This document shows positions 1 through 8,363 of a DNA stretch of 64,000 bases, piece after piece; positions within the stretch are counted from its first letter, which is position 1, and each line of letters opens with the position of its first letter. The notes beneath the pieces were generated by a model, which worked only from the letters and a program-made list of their open reading frames with translations, did no database searches and was not told the origin of the DNA. A program made the translations under genes and the position numbers. The DNA is from Mycolicibacterium crocinum (GTDB lineage Bacteria; Actinomycetota; Actinomycetes; Mycobacteriales; Mycobacteriaceae), in assembly GCF_022370635.2 (NCBI RefSeq), contig NZ_CP092362.2:4278001-4342000 (forward strand). The letters run 5' to 3'.

Positions 1-91
1 CGGCCGCGGCCGGCGAGCCCCGCAGCAAGAGTGACCCGGTGTTCAGCGCCTGCGTACAGCGCGCGGTGACCTGCCCGATGGGAATGCTCAT
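1..91 (-). CDS. partial hypothetical protein (5' end only)
   Basis: An ATG at 91 reading leftwards opens a frame that runs without a stop to the window edge; the predicted N-terminus starts MSIPIGQVTARC. A purine-rich stretch (AAGGGGG, about 11 nt upstream) could be its ribosome binding site. Only 30 residues are visible, with no signal peptide or recognisable motif, so no function can be given. It is divergent from the small gene at 340. Confidence 0.4.
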   Translation of the reverse strand, partial: MSIPIGQVTARCTQALNTGSLLLRGSPAAA

Positions 92-339
92 GAGCTCCAG
101 ACCCCCTTGTCCTTAGCCCGCCTAACGCCTTTGCCAAGTCGCGGATGCGGTTGGTCGACGTGTGTCAGTCGTCACACCATAACCTAACTTCGGCCAAACC
201 TGAGGAATTCTTAGGAACTATCTTCTTGGGCCTTTGTGCCCTAGGAAATGCCGCTGGCAAAGTGAACGCGCGGTGGCGTCGCGTTGTCCTCCAACTTGCC
301 TGACAGGAAACGTCGAGGGATTCACAGGACGATTTGTGA

Positions 340-693
340 ATGCTTCTCGAAGACCCCGCTCCCGCCTTCGCCGGAGGACTGATCACGCGCGTTGAGTCGC
401 CCTTTGCCGCCGGTGCGCCTGCGCCGCTGAGGCGGCCTTTTCCCCGTCCATCTTTGACGCGGCCCGTCCACCCCAACGACGCAGCTCAAGCTAGGCGGTT
501 TGCCGAGCTGATGCAGGACGAGATCGACGATCTCGAGAACTTGATCGCGGTCGCGCAGAACCGCTGGACCAGTCGGTGCGACGCCGGCTGGGGTGCGGCT
601 CGCACGCCCGAACCGGTGCTGCGGCTGCGGGAAAAACTCAAGGAGGTCCGCCGCCTGCAGGAGGGTCTGCAGGCCCGTTTCGGCATCGACTGA
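340..693 (+). CDS. conserved hypothetical protein, charged helical C-terminus
   Basis: This 117-residue protein has a proline/alanine-rich N-terminal third followed by a charged, probably helical region (about residues 45-117) rich in Glu, Leu and Arg, including ELMQDEIDDLENLIAV and LREKLKEVRRLQEGL. That pattern suggests a short coiled coil. No signal peptide or membrane segment is seen. A 136-residue frame on the opposite strand overlaps it. I prefer the plus-strand frame because of the coherent helix pattern and because it ends cleanly before the tRNA gene. The family was not recognised. Confidence 0.5.
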   Translation: MLLEDPAPAFAGGLITRVESPFAAGAPAPLRRPFPRPSLTRPVHPNDAAQARRFAELMQDEIDDLENLIAVAQNRWTSRCDAGWGAARTPEPVLRLREKLKEVRRLQEGLQARFGID

Positions 694-788
694 CACTTCG
701 GTGGATCTTTGCTCAACGAGATTGCAATTCACAGGGAGTTACACGCGCCCCTTCTGGCAAATCTGCACCGCTAGACTGTCGACGCGCT

Positions 789-862
789 GCCTCCGTAGCT
801 CAGTTGGATAGAGCAAGGGCCTTCTAATCCCTAGGTCGCAGGTTCGATTCCTGCCGGGGGCG
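789..862 (+). tRNA. tRNA-Arg (anticodon TCT)
   Basis: A full cloverleaf can be drawn: 7-bp acceptor stem 789-795 with 855-861 (one G-U pair), D arm 798-814, anticodon stem 816-820 with 828-832, TCT anticodon at 823-825 and T arm 838-854 with a TTCGATT loop. The innermost anticodon-stem pair is a C-T mismatch. No CCA is encoded; position 862 is the discriminator G. The 3' part is the attachment site of the element to its right. Integration leaves the gene intact because the element supplies an identical 3' end. Confidence 0.93.
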
Positions 863-864
863 CT
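826..864 (+). other. attL core (39-bp direct repeat with 20352-20390)
   Basis: The 39 bases from the anticodon loop of tRNA-Arg to just past its 3' end are repeated without mismatch at 20352-20390. Flanking bases differ on both sides (825 versus 20351, 865 versus 20391), so the edges are sharp. An integrase gene begins 57 bp inside. Use of a tRNA 3' half as attachment site is typical of tyrosine-recombinase elements in Actinobacteria. Confidence 0.92.
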
Positions 865-904
865 GGTCAGAGGTGGTATTTAGCCATACTGAATAACGTC
901 GGTC

Positions 905-925
905 GACGTTTATTCGTCGTTTATA
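905..925 (+). promoter_or_regulatory. possible integrase arm-type site at left end
   Basis: The sequence GACGTTTATTCGTCG (905-919) lies 41 bp inside attL. It resembles GCCGTTTATTCGGCG at 20217-20231, about 120 bp inside attR, and again at 21295-21309. All three copies are on the same strand. Short repeats near both element ends are what arm-type integrase sites look like, but binding is inferred only. Confidence 0.35.
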
Positions 926-2102
926 GCGGACCTGAGTTGTCGGCGACGGCCTTGTCCAGCAGATTCGCCACCTCGTTGTGGACCCGGCCGCGGCTCATAT
1001 AGCGGTCCTGCGTCATCGAGACCTTGGCGTGCCCAAGGTGGTCGGCGCCAATGCGAGCGGACAGCCCGGCGTCGTCGATGAGTGTCGCCACCGTCTTGCG
1101 GAAGCTGTGCGAGCTGATGTCCGGGACGCCTAACTCGTCGCGCGTTCTGCGCCACTGCCCGGCGAAGTTGTCGGGATCGCGCAGCGTCCCGTTCGTGGAC
1201 GGGAAGATGACGGACTGCTCTCCGAGATAGGGCAGCTTACGACGTTCGTTCAGGGTGGCGACCGCGAACGCGGGAAGCGGAATCACCCGGCGCCCCGCCG
1301 CAGTCTTGGTCTCATCGACGCGGACCAATCCCTTCGCCTTCTCGCGGATGACTTTGCCGGAGACGGAGATCGTGCTGGCGTCTGCGTCGAAGTCGGTCCA
1401 CTGAAGCGCCAGCAGTTCTGAGCGGCGGAGTCCGGTGGCGATCAGCAGCGTGATCGGGTCGGTCAGGTCGCGCTGGCGGCACGTCTCCGAGGTCCTCAGT
1501 TTGGCGAGCAGATCGCGCAATTGGTCCGCGGTGAGCGCCTGGGCGCCCTTGGGCTGTTCCTTGGACTTGATCGCCTGAACGTCGCGGACGGGGTTGGCGC
1601 CGAGGACGTTGTTGAGAACCGCGAGTTGAAGAGCTCCCCGCAGCAGGGTCCTGGATTGGCGGGCCATCACTGCCCCGTGAGCGGTACGCATCGACCGCAG
1701 GGCCGCGTCCAGTCTGGCGGCCGACGCCTCTCCCACTTTCACGCCGGCCATGAACTTGCTCAGCTTGGTTCCCGTGTAGCGGTATGTGTCGAGGGTACGG
1801 GCCGAGCGACCGTCTTCGGCGAGCCGCTCGATGTGTTGGTCCACCAGAGTCATGACCGGAGTTTCAAGGCCGATGGAGCCCGCTCCGGAGGGTGGTCGAC
1901 GATCGGCGAGTGCCTCGATTAACGCGTCGGCGGCAAGCTTCCCGTATTTGTCGTGCTCATCGGACGGCCCGAGTCGTTGGATTCTGCGTGTGACGCCATC
2001 AGTGTCGCGAAAGCGGCACTGCGCCAACCAGATTCCGCCACCGAGGTATTTGCGGGTGATCTTGCCGTGCTGGCCGATGCGCAGCGATGGCCGGCCGGCC
2101 AT
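921..2102 (-). CDS. tyrosine recombinase/integrase of the tRNA-Arg element
   Basis: This 393-residue phage-type integrase has an N-terminal arm/SAM-like region (about residues 80-170) and a C-terminal catalytic domain. The catalytic set is visible: Arg226 in TGLRRSELLALQW, His332 and Arg335 in HSFRK, His358 in DHLGHAK and the nucleophile Tyr368 in DRYMSRG. The length is normal for actinobacterial integrative elements. The stop lies 57 bp from attL and the gene reads toward the tRNA, the usual arrangement for a tRNA-targeting integrase. The ATG at 2102 has AGGGG six bases upstream. It follows the excisionase-like gene by 67 bp on the same strand, so the two may be co-transcribed. Confidence 0.95.
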   Translation of the reverse strand: MAGRPSLRIGQHGKITRKYLGGGIWLAQCRFRDTDGVTRRIQRLGPSDEHDKYGKLAADALIEALADRRPPSGAGSIGLETPVMTLVDQHIERLAEDGRSARTLDTYRYTGTKLSKFMAGVKVGEASAARLDAALRSMRTAHGAVMARQSRTLLRGALQLAVLNNVLGANPVRDVQAIKSKEQPKGAQALTADQLRDLLAKLRTSETCRQRDLTDPITLLIATGLRRSELLALQWTDFDADASTISVSGKVIREKAKGLVRVDETKTAAGRRVIPLPAFAVATLNERRKLPYLGEQSVIFPSTNGTLRDPDNFAGQWRRTRDELGVPDISSHSFRKTVATLIDDAGLSARIGADHLGHAKVSMTQDRYMSRGRVHNEVANLLDKAVADNSGPL

Positions 2103-2169
2103 GGATTACCCCTGGGCCCGCGGGCGTTGCGACACCCGCAGGAGCATTAGAACAGCGATCATCGACCCA

Positions 2170-2382
2170 TCATACTTCGGCAGAGTCGCGCTTGCCTTCG
2201 GTGAATTGCTTTTGCTCCCAGTCGATTACGTCGCTGAGCCGGTACCGGACGTGCCGCCCGAACTTGGCGTACCGCGGGCCGGTCCCCTTGGACGCCCATT
2301 CGGCCGGGGTCTTGACCGGCAGTCCAAGCCGATCGGCGAGGTCTTGGCGCGTAAGCCATCTGTCGTCGGTGTTCTCATCCAT
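2170..2382 (-). CDS. excisionase-like helix-turn-helix protein
   Basis: This is a 70-residue MerR/AlpA-type winged helix protein. WLTRQDLADRLGLP forms the HTH, and GTGPRYAKFGRHVRYRLSD is the characteristic wing of excisionase/DNA-binding-domain proteins. I chose the ATG at 2382 because AAGGAAG lies about 8 bases upstream; a longer frame upstream of it has no such look. It sits just upstream of the integrase on the same strand. By position and family it should be the recombination directionality factor of the element and may also repress it. Confidence 0.8.
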   Translation of the reverse strand: MDENTDDRWLTRQDLADRLGLPVKTPAEWASKGTGPRYAKFGRHVRYRLSDVIDWEQKQFTEGKRDSAEV

Positions 2383-3024
2383 GGCGGTCACTTCCTTCTG
2401 GTCCGCCCCAGGGTCGGGTAATTCAACTGTAAAGCGGCCCAGAGACACTAGCTGCGGTGATTTCCAACAGGATCGTCTGTCGCCGAGCTGCGACATACCA
2501 GAACAAGCCCAGTTCTGTGGCGAGCGGGAACCCACTGCTGCCGGTGCGGTCTCGTCGATTCCTGCGTTTACTTATGCGTACTCGACCTCGATCGAACGCT
2601 CCGCTCCTGTGCGCCCACGCTGCCCCTCTCTGCTAGCGGGCCAGCCTCACGTGCAATCCGCTGGCGGCCTGACGTCCTGATCTAGTGCCCGCATACCCAG
2701 TCCCCGACCAGTCTCGACGGAGCCCGGTGCACTTGACCCCCAGGAAGCACGTTTCCCAAGTCGCCTCACATTGCCGAAGGGCGAGCGCGACGAGCGACGT
2801 TCAAGAGCGCGAAGGTCGCTCATAATCGCGTATGAAGTCTGGTGCCAGAGTTCTCCCGCCGCCCGACGCACTAGAAACACGTCGTAGATTCCGCATGTGG
2901 TGGCGAGGTTGTCACAGATAACGCTTGCTGTGGGACCGGGGATTTTGGCGAGCACTCGCCATAATCGTTGAAAGCGCACCTGACCGACCGGGGTTGGGGC
3001 TTGACTTCAAAGGAGTTGTAGGGG
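2383..3024. other. gene-poor stretch before the abortive infection gene
   Basis: About 640 bp carry no convincing gene. A 110-codon frame on the minus strand (2647-2979) has no recognisable domain or ribosome binding site. The base composition is visibly less GC-rich than the flanking chromosome and continues so into the Abi gene. It must hold the promoters of the excisionase/integrase pair (leftwards) and of the Abi gene (rightwards), but no clear -35/-10 pair could be assigned by eye. Confidence 0.5.
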
Positions 3025-3963
3025 GTGGCGACGAATCTCATTACCCAAGTGACGCGTCGCAAGATCTTCGACACCATCACCCTGTCGAAGGTGTTGTGGG
3101 AGGGAAGGTTGCACGAGCCCGACTTCTTGGCGCGCATTTACGACCTGGATTCGATGCCGAGCACTGACTCGAGGTACAAGTCCGCCGCAGGTGACATCTG
3201 GCAACATCGTGTCAATAACCCAGAAGACTGGCCGGACGACTGGATATTCACCGATAGCCGCTTTGGGTTGCAACACGGCGACGACGAGTTGGTCTTGCGA
3301 TTCCTCGCAGAGACTTTGCACCCGGTCGTGAGACCTGATGAAGAGGAAGTCGCAGGACTCCTCAGGTCGTACAACGAAGCGCTGGCGCGAGATGGCTACG
3401 AACTTTTTCCTGCTGATTGGATCAGTGGCCATGCAGTCTACGGATGGCGTCGTCGGGAGTCCTTTCATGGCAGTACCCCAGAACTTCGGCTGCGCGAACG
3501 TGAACTTTTGACTGACCCGATGGTGTTGGAAGAGCATCTTGTACGGATTCGTGACAGCTTAGCTTCAGATCCAGCCGCTGCGATTTCGTCGTCGAAGAAT
3601 TTGGTCGAAAGTCTTTTTAGGATCATTCTTGACCGCTCGGGCGTGAAATACGGGCAGCGGGACGACATACCTCAGCTTTATCGACACGTCGCGGAGTTGC
3701 TTGAGCTGAAAGCCGATTCGGTTCCCGAGAGCGCGAAGGGAAGCAGTACCTCGCAGCAGATCTTGCGCACGCTTGTCACCACAATCCAGTCCTTGGCCGA
3801 GCTGCGCAATGAGCTAGGCATCGGACACGGGCAGTCGACCCGGAGCGTGGCGCTTGCACGGCACGCGCGATTGGCGCTGAATGCAACAGTCACTGTCGCA
3901 GAATTTGTCCTAGATACGTGGCACGCCCGGGTGGCCGCTGGACGGCTGGCACCTCTGGATTGA
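3025..3963 (+). CDS. AbiJ-type abortive infection protein (NTD3 plus Abi C-terminal domain)
   Basis: This 312-residue protein has two recognisable parts. Residues 1-140 match the AbiJ N-terminal domain 3 pattern: ITQVTRRKIFD at the start, DIWQHRVNNPEDW...DDWIF, and LHPVVRPD. Residues about 165-300 match the Abi_C family, ending in the RNELGIGHGQ motif, an R-N-x-x-G-x-G-H-G signature of HEPN-like Abi domains that probably act as RNases. The GTG at 3025 has AGGAG nine bases upstream. There are no membrane segments. It is the first gene of a probable two-gene unit with the tandem-repeat protein 178 bp downstream. Role inferred: phage or plasmid defence cargo of the element. Its AT content is higher than that of the surrounding genes. 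Confidence 0.8.
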   Translation: MATNLITQVTRRKIFDTITLSKVLWEGRLHEPDFLARIYDLDSMPSTDSRYKSAAGDIWQHRVNNPEDWPDDWIFTDSRFGLQHGDDELVLRFLAETLHPVVRPDEEEVAGLLRSYNEALARDGYELFPADWISGHAVYGWRRRESFHGSTPELRLRERELLTDPMVLEEHLVRIRDSLASDPAAAISSSKNLVESLFRIILDRSGVKYGQRDDIPQLYRHVAELLELKADSVPESAKGSSTSQQILRTLVTTIQSLAELRNELGIGHGQSTRSVALARHARLALNATVTVAEFVLDTWHARVAAGRLAPLD

Positions 3964-4140
3964 CCGCTCTGTTGGGGGCAACACGCCTTGGCGCTGACTG
4001 CCAGGCCGGGCCCTGTAGGAAGATTCCGGAACTGGTCCTGCTGACACAGCCTCTGATGCGAGGGAGTCGACGGTGCAGAGTCGTAGACTAGTAGATCGAA
4101 AGCTTGTGCGATCGCAGCGCGCCAGCAGGTAAGGAGCAGT

Positions 4141-5229
4141 GTGGGAGTGACAACACATCAAGACGAGGCCAGTCGGGCGCCCGCTGCCAGCCTCAGCTCC
4201 CTGTCCTCCATCGTCGACACCCTCGCCTCGATCCACCCCGACGGACTCACCAGCACCGACTGGACCAAGACACTCGGCCTCGACACCTACGGCGCCGGCC
4301 TCAGCACCCTGCCCTCCATCGTCGACACCCTCACCTCGATCCACCCCGACGGACTCACCAGCACCGACTGGACCAAGACACTCGGCCTCGACACCTACGG
4401 CGCCGGCCTCAGCACCCTGCCCTCCATCGTCGACACCCTCACCTCGACGCACCTCGACGGACTCAACACCTACGGCGCCGGCCTCAGCACGCTGTCCTCC
4501 ATCGTCGACACCCTCGCCTCGATCCACCCCGACGGACTCACCAGCACCGACTGGACCAAGACACTCGGCCTCGACACCTACGGCGCCGGCCTCAGCACCC
4601 TGCCCTCCATCGTCGACACCCTCACCTCGACGCACCTCGACGGACTCAACACCTACGGCGCCGGCCTCAGCACGCTGTCCTCCATCGTCGACACCCTCGC
4701 CTCGATCCACCCCGACGGACTCACCAGCACCGACTGGACCAAGACACTCGGCCTCGACACCTACGGCGCCGGCCTCAGCACCCTGCCCTCCATCGTCGAC
4801 ACCCTCACCTCGACGCACCTCGACGGACTCAACACCTACGGCGCCGGCCTCAGCACGCTGTCCTCCATCGTCGACACCCTCGCCTCGATCCACCCCGACG
4901 GACTCACCAGCACCGACTGGACCAAGACACTCGGCCTCGACACCTACGGCGCCGGCCTCAGCACGCTGTCATCGATCGTCGAGACGCACGCTGTCGAGGC
5001 GGAAGCTTCTCTTTCTGAAGAAGTCGCTGCTAGCGAGAATCTGTTGGACCGAGACTGGTGCTACCTTCAATGGCCATGCGACGCAACGGATTTGGTAGCC
5101 ATACTGGTGACGTTGAGCTTCTTGCCCCTGGTGTTGCTCTTCCACCTGCAAGGGCTTGATTGGGCGTTGCCCGCGGTAGGAGTTGTCGCTGCGCTTCTCC
5201 CCGCCTTGGTCTTACGCGATCGCAGATAA
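4141..5229 (+). CDS. tandem-repeat protein with C-terminal membrane anchor, unknown function
   Basis: This is a 362-residue protein with a short N-terminal leader of 20 residues, then eight tandem units (five of 36 residues, three of 25), then an acidic linker (about 290-310) and two hydrophobic segments (around DLVAILVTLSFLPLVLLF and WALPAVGVVAALLPALVL) ending in RDRR. Each unit has an IVDTL amphipathic piece, a DGL turn, an optional STDWTKTLGLD insert and YGAGLST. Signal peptide absent, so the repeats are probably cytoplasmic and held to the membrane by the C-terminal hairpin. AAGGAG at 4131 is close to GTG 4141; GTG 4147 gives better spacing and is an alternative start. All frames stay open through the repeats, but only this one has a ribosome site and a plausible protein end. 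It follows the AbiJ-like gene and may be its sensor or regulator; that is inference. Family not recognised. Confidence 0.72.
   Translation: MGVTTHQDEASRAPAASLSSLSSIVDTLASIHPDGLTSTDWTKTLGLDTYGAGLSTLPSIVDTLTSIHPDGLTSTDWTKTLGLDTYGAGLSTLPSIVDTLTSTHLDGLNTYGAGLSTLSSIVDTLASIHPDGLTSTDWTKTLGLDTYGAGLSTLPSIVDTLTSTHLDGLNTYGAGLSTLSSIVDTLASIHPDGLTSTDWTKTLGLDTYGAGLSTLPSIVDTLTSTHLDGLNTYGAGLSTLSSIVDTLASIHPDGLTSTDWTKTLGLDTYGAGLSTLSSIVETHAVEAEASLSEEVAASENLLDRDWCYLQWPCDATDLVAILVTLSFLPLVLLFHLQGLDWALPAVGVVAALLPALVLRDRR
4201..4965 (+). repeat. in-frame tandem repeat array (108-bp and 75-bp units)
   Basis: Units run in the order long, long, short, long, short, long, short, long. Long units of 108 bp lie at 4201, 4309, 4492, 4675 and 4858; short units of 75 bp lie at 4417, 4600 and 4783. 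The short unit is a long unit lacking an internal 33-bp piece. Long plus short makes a 183-bp higher-order period repeated three times from 4309. Copies are nearly identical at the DNA level, which points to recent expansion by slippage or unequal recombination and predicts copy-number variation between strains. Confidence 0.93.
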
Positions 5230-5271
5230 CGCCGATTACCGCGATCAAGCTCCATTAAGACCGTGCGTGAC

Positions 5272-5490
5272 CCTATAAGCCCTAACCGGTTGGCGGCGTT
5301 GTCGTCCCAGGCCTCGTGGATGCGGATGTAGGAGCCGAGGGCGGCGTAGGGCGCGCTGACCTAATTGGGGGGCGATGGCGGGGTCGGTAGCGCCGCCCAG
5401 GTGAGCGTTGGTGAAGAATCTCGCGCGCAGGCTGTGGGCGCTGTAGCCTCTCGCAACGGTGCCAGAACGCTGGATTCCAGTAACCAAAAA
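5272..5490 (-). pseudogene. decayed tyrosine recombinase C-terminus
   Basis: On the minus strand one frame reads RGYSAHSLRARFFTNAHLGG followed by ATDPAIA, the box-II region of a tyrosine recombinase with H-S-L-R. The next frame then continues with YAALGSYIRIHEAWDD and NAANRLG, the segment holding the nucleophilic Tyr. The two halves belong together but are split by a frameshift near 5345-5360. No N-terminal part or start codon remains, so this is a remnant unrelated to the intact integrase at 921. It lies just downstream of the relaxase gene. Confidence 0.7.
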
Positions 5491-5549
5491 ACTGACGTCG
5501 GCCGATGTTGAGCCTTCTTGGCGCGAGGTTCACCCGGCAAATTGCACCA

Positions 5550-8363
5550 TCATAATTCGAGTCCGTAGTCGGTGCTGCGGTGTTGGCTTCCACTGATGTG
5601 CCGCTCTTGGGCGTCCCTGCTGATGCCATGTACTTGCCGCCGGGTCTTCCATGCCTCGTAGCTCTCTTGTCGGCGTTGCATGGCGGCGTCGCGCATCTTG
5701 AGGAGGTCACGAACGCGGGCGGGTAGCACTTCGTCGGAAGTTTGCGCGGCGTAATCGTGCGCGGTTACTTCCGGTTCGTCATGCGTAAGGATGCTGTGGA
5801 TGAGGGGGGCCGCTTCGCGGCTGTCGCCGCGCTGGGCGACGTGCATGCCGGCCGGTCCATCGTGGCCGAATTCGCTTGCTTCAGTGCTGCGTTCGTAGAT
5901 GTACGCGTGGTTGGCTTGACGTCCCCGGGTCATTGCGACGTAGAGCAGGTTACGGCTGGTGTCCTCGCGCAGCACGGCGATCCCGGCGTCGGCGGTAACC
6001 CCTTGAGCGGAGTGCACGGTGACGGCGTAGCCGAGGCTGACGTGCTCCCGGACGTAGTCGCTTTCGAAGACGACGCGCGCTTTGTCGTCGAAACGTTCGG
6101 CCGCAACACGATTCGTCTTGGCGTCGATTGCGCCGACCCGCCAACGGTTCCCGTTGCGCACCGACGGTAGCGCCTCAGCGCCGGGCGTTGAGTGGTGGAA
6201 GGCGATGGTGGGGTCGTTGCGGCGGGTGATGATCAGGTCGCCGACGCTGATTTTTTGACCACGGGCGCCGCGAACAGACGGGGCGTTCTTGTCGATTCGA
6301 TCGTTGTGGATACGAAGGTTCAGCGCGTCGACCATTTCGGTGGTGTCGCAGACGAGCAAAGCGTCGCGGCCGAGCTCGGTGTCGGCCGTGTAAGCGGCGA
6401 GCGCGTCGGCCGCCACGGTGATTGCATCCCCGCAGTGCAACCGATCGTGGCTGCGATACCAGTCGACCGCGTGATGGCGCTCAGTTAACTCGCCGTCGCG
6501 CAAGGCGAGAGACGCGGTACGTTCTTCCGGGTCGGTCATCCGCCACACCTCAGAGAGGCGTTGCGTCCACGGTAGATCCGTGCAGAGTTGGGCGAACATG
6601 CCGCCGCGCGCCTTCACCGGCGCCAACTGGCTGGCGTCACCGACAAGTACCGTCTTCGCGCCCGCCTGCGTTGTCGCGGTCAGGAGCTGGCGTAGATCGT
6701 CGGTGCCGACCATGCCGGCTTCATCGATTACCACGAGGGTCGCGGGGTCGAGCTTCAACGTGTTGACGCGCAACGACTGCAGCGCCTTCGCGACCGTCAG
6801 GCCGTCATCGCCCGCGCCTTCGCGCATCGCGACGTCGACAGCCTGACCGGTCGGCGCAAGAACCAGAACAGTCGCACCGAACCGGTGGTGCGTCGCGCTC
6901 GCAAGCGCGCGTAGGGAGGTGGTCTTGCCCGCTCCGGCCGGCGCAGAAAGCGGTTGCACAAGCCAGGGCGAGTCGCCGATGTTCCGCACTGCAGCCCTCT
7001 GATCCGGCGACAGCCCGGCGGTGTCGTCGTCACGCACCCATAGCCTCGCGCGGTCGTTCGTCGCGTCGACCAGGCGCAGTAACGCGCCCTCGTCTGCCAA
7101 GATCCGCGCCAGGGTGAAGCGCTCACGCCCCTCGCGCTCGTGGGCCGCGCGCGGCGCGGTCAACCGCATCCCGGCCTCGTCGACGGCCGCTTCAACCGCG
7201 GCGCGCGGCGACTGGTCCCCGTCGACGGGAAGGTGCGCGCCGACGATCTCGACCAGGTCCGCGCGGGTGAACACCGCCTTTTCGATTTTCTCCGCGGCCG
7301 CAGCCAAACTCGCGCCGTCGAACGCGCTTCGCCCCGCGGCGCGCCGCGCCGCCCGTGCTTCCAGAAACGCGGCGCGGTCCAGAACAAGACCCCGCGCGTC
7401 TTCGCTCCACTGCCGCTGTAATTCGCTCCACGCAAGCTCTTCCGGTTTGGCGGGACGCGTCGCTTTCTGTGCCGCCGCAAGCTGCGCCGCGCTCAACGGG
7501 CCGTCCACCGAAACGAGGTTGTGCGCCGCCCACTCCCGCAACTGCGACGAGCGCCGGGACCATGCAGTGATGGTGTCGCGATCAACGCCGGCGGCCTCGG
7601 CCATCCCGGTTCCCGGATCCACCGGCGCCCATTCGATTCCCAGCGATTGATGTAGTTCGCGACGCAACGTGGCTTGGTAGATGACTCCCGCCGCACGGGC
7701 TTCGTGATACAGCGACGTCCCGTCAATCGACACCAGCGCCCCATCGCTGCGGGCCTGCCGATTCGGCAGAATGACATGGGTATGGAGGTGTGGATCACCG
7801 CACCGCGACGTCTCATGCTGATACGCCACCGCCACCAATCCCGGCAACTTCACCAGGTCCTTCTCCCCCGTGACGCTGTTGTGCACGCGGGTATAGCCGG
7901 CATGGGCGGCCAGGTACTCCATCGCCTCCGCGATCGCGGTCGAATGCGCCGCAGCGATGGCCTTTTGGACCACGTCGTCGGCGCGCAGCGCGCGCAACAA
8001 TGACACGCTTTTCGGCGCGGCGAAGGTCAGATCAAAGCCGTGCACACCGCGGTTACCGAAGGCGCGTCCACGCGCACCGTTGGGCGCGATACCGTCGTCA
8101 AGCCACCGCGCCACGACCACAGAATCGGCTTCTCCTCCGGCGCGCTGAACATCGGTCAAACCTACTAAGCGCCCCGCGGTATGGGTGTCGCCCGCGCACA
8201 ACCACATTGGGGTGCGCGTCTCGTGTTCGGAGTAGTACTCGCCTAGGCCACCGTTGGCCCGCTGGAGGTCAAAGCTGGCGCGCCCCGCGGCTTCGGCAGT
8301 GTCGATGTAGTAGCTCACCGATGACCGCTTCAGCTTCGAAATTGTCAGCATCAACAGGCCCAC
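5550..8363 (-). CDS. MobF-family conjugative relaxase/helicase (TrwC/TraI-like)
   Basis: This 937-residue protein would nick oriT, stay covalently bound to the 5' end and unwind the strand during conjugative transfer. The N-terminal TrwC domain (about residues 5-300) has the paired tyrosines YY at 18-19 and the HUH metal site PHLHTHVIL (His192, 194, 196). A superfamily I helicase follows, with Walker A APAGAGKTT (about 474-482), Walker B LVVIDEAG (543-550) and the C-terminal SAQGVTAD and YVAMTRGR motifs. An internal ATG four codons in (MLTISKL) is an equally good start. No TraB/FtsK translocase, coupling protein or mating-pore gene is present, so the element is probably mobilised with help from another system. 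Confidence 0.92.
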   Translation of the reverse strand: MGLLMLTISKLKRSSVSYYIDTAEAAGRASFDLQRANGGLGEYYSEHETRTPMWLCAGDTHTAGRLVGLTDVQRAGGEADSVVVARWLDDGIAPNGARGRAFGNRGVHGFDLTFAAPKSVSLLRALRADDVVQKAIAAAHSTAIAEAMEYLAAHAGYTRVHNSVTGEKDLVKLPGLVAVAYQHETSRCGDPHLHTHVILPNRQARSDGALVSIDGTSLYHEARAAGVIYQATLRRELHQSLGIEWAPVDPGTGMAEAAGVDRDTITAWSRRSSQLREWAAHNLVSVDGPLSAAQLAAAQKATRPAKPEELAWSELQRQWSEDARGLVLDRAAFLEARAARRAAGRSAFDGASLAAAAEKIEKAVFTRADLVEIVGAHLPVDGDQSPRAAVEAAVDEAGMRLTAPRAAHEREGRERFTLARILADEGALLRLVDATNDRARLWVRDDDTAGLSPDQRAAVRNIGDSPWLVQPLSAPAGAGKTTSLRALASATHHRFGATVLVLAPTGQAVDVAMREGAGDDGLTVAKALQSLRVNTLKLDPATLVVIDEAGMVGTDDLRQLLTATTQAGAKTVLVGDASQLAPVKARGGMFAQLCTDLPWTQRLSEVWRMTDPEERTASLALRDGELTERHHAVDWYRSHDRLHCGDAITVAADALAAYTADTELGRDALLVCDTTEMVDALNLRIHNDRIDKNAPSVRGARGQKISVGDLIITRRNDPTIAFHHSTPGAEALPSVRNGNRWRVGAIDAKTNRVAAERFDDKARVVFESDYVREHVSLGYAVTVHSAQGVTADAGIAVLREDTSRNLLYVAMTRGRQANHAYIYERSTEASEFGHDGPAGMHVAQRGDSREAAPLIHSILTHDEPEVTAHDYAAQTSDEVLPARVRDLLKMRDAAMQRRQESYEAWKTRRQVHGISRDAQERHISGSQHRSTDYGLEL

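Noticed and set aside
322..732. 136-codon minus-strand frame opposite the hypothetical gene at 340
   Set aside because: The product is Arg/Gly/Pro-rich without structure. The plus-strand frame has a better helix pattern.
2647..2979. 110-codon minus-strand frame before the Abi gene
   Set aside because: No domain, no ribosome site, and it overlaps the expected promoter region of the Abi gene.
3910..4893. 327-codon minus-strand frame across the tandem repeats
   Set aside because: It is open only because repeat units are multiples of three without stops. The product is a monotonous Gly/Val/Glu repeat with no ribosome site, while the plus frame has a plausible start and membrane end.
4201..4965. 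CRISPR array
   Set aside because: The repeats are coding, in frame, directly adjacent and lack unique spacers. No cas genes or other arrays are visible in the window.
4104..5018. 304-codon plus-strand frame in the second phase of the repeats
   Set aside because: It gives an Arg/His/Pro-rich repetitive product and ends inside the true gene; no ribosome site is seen.
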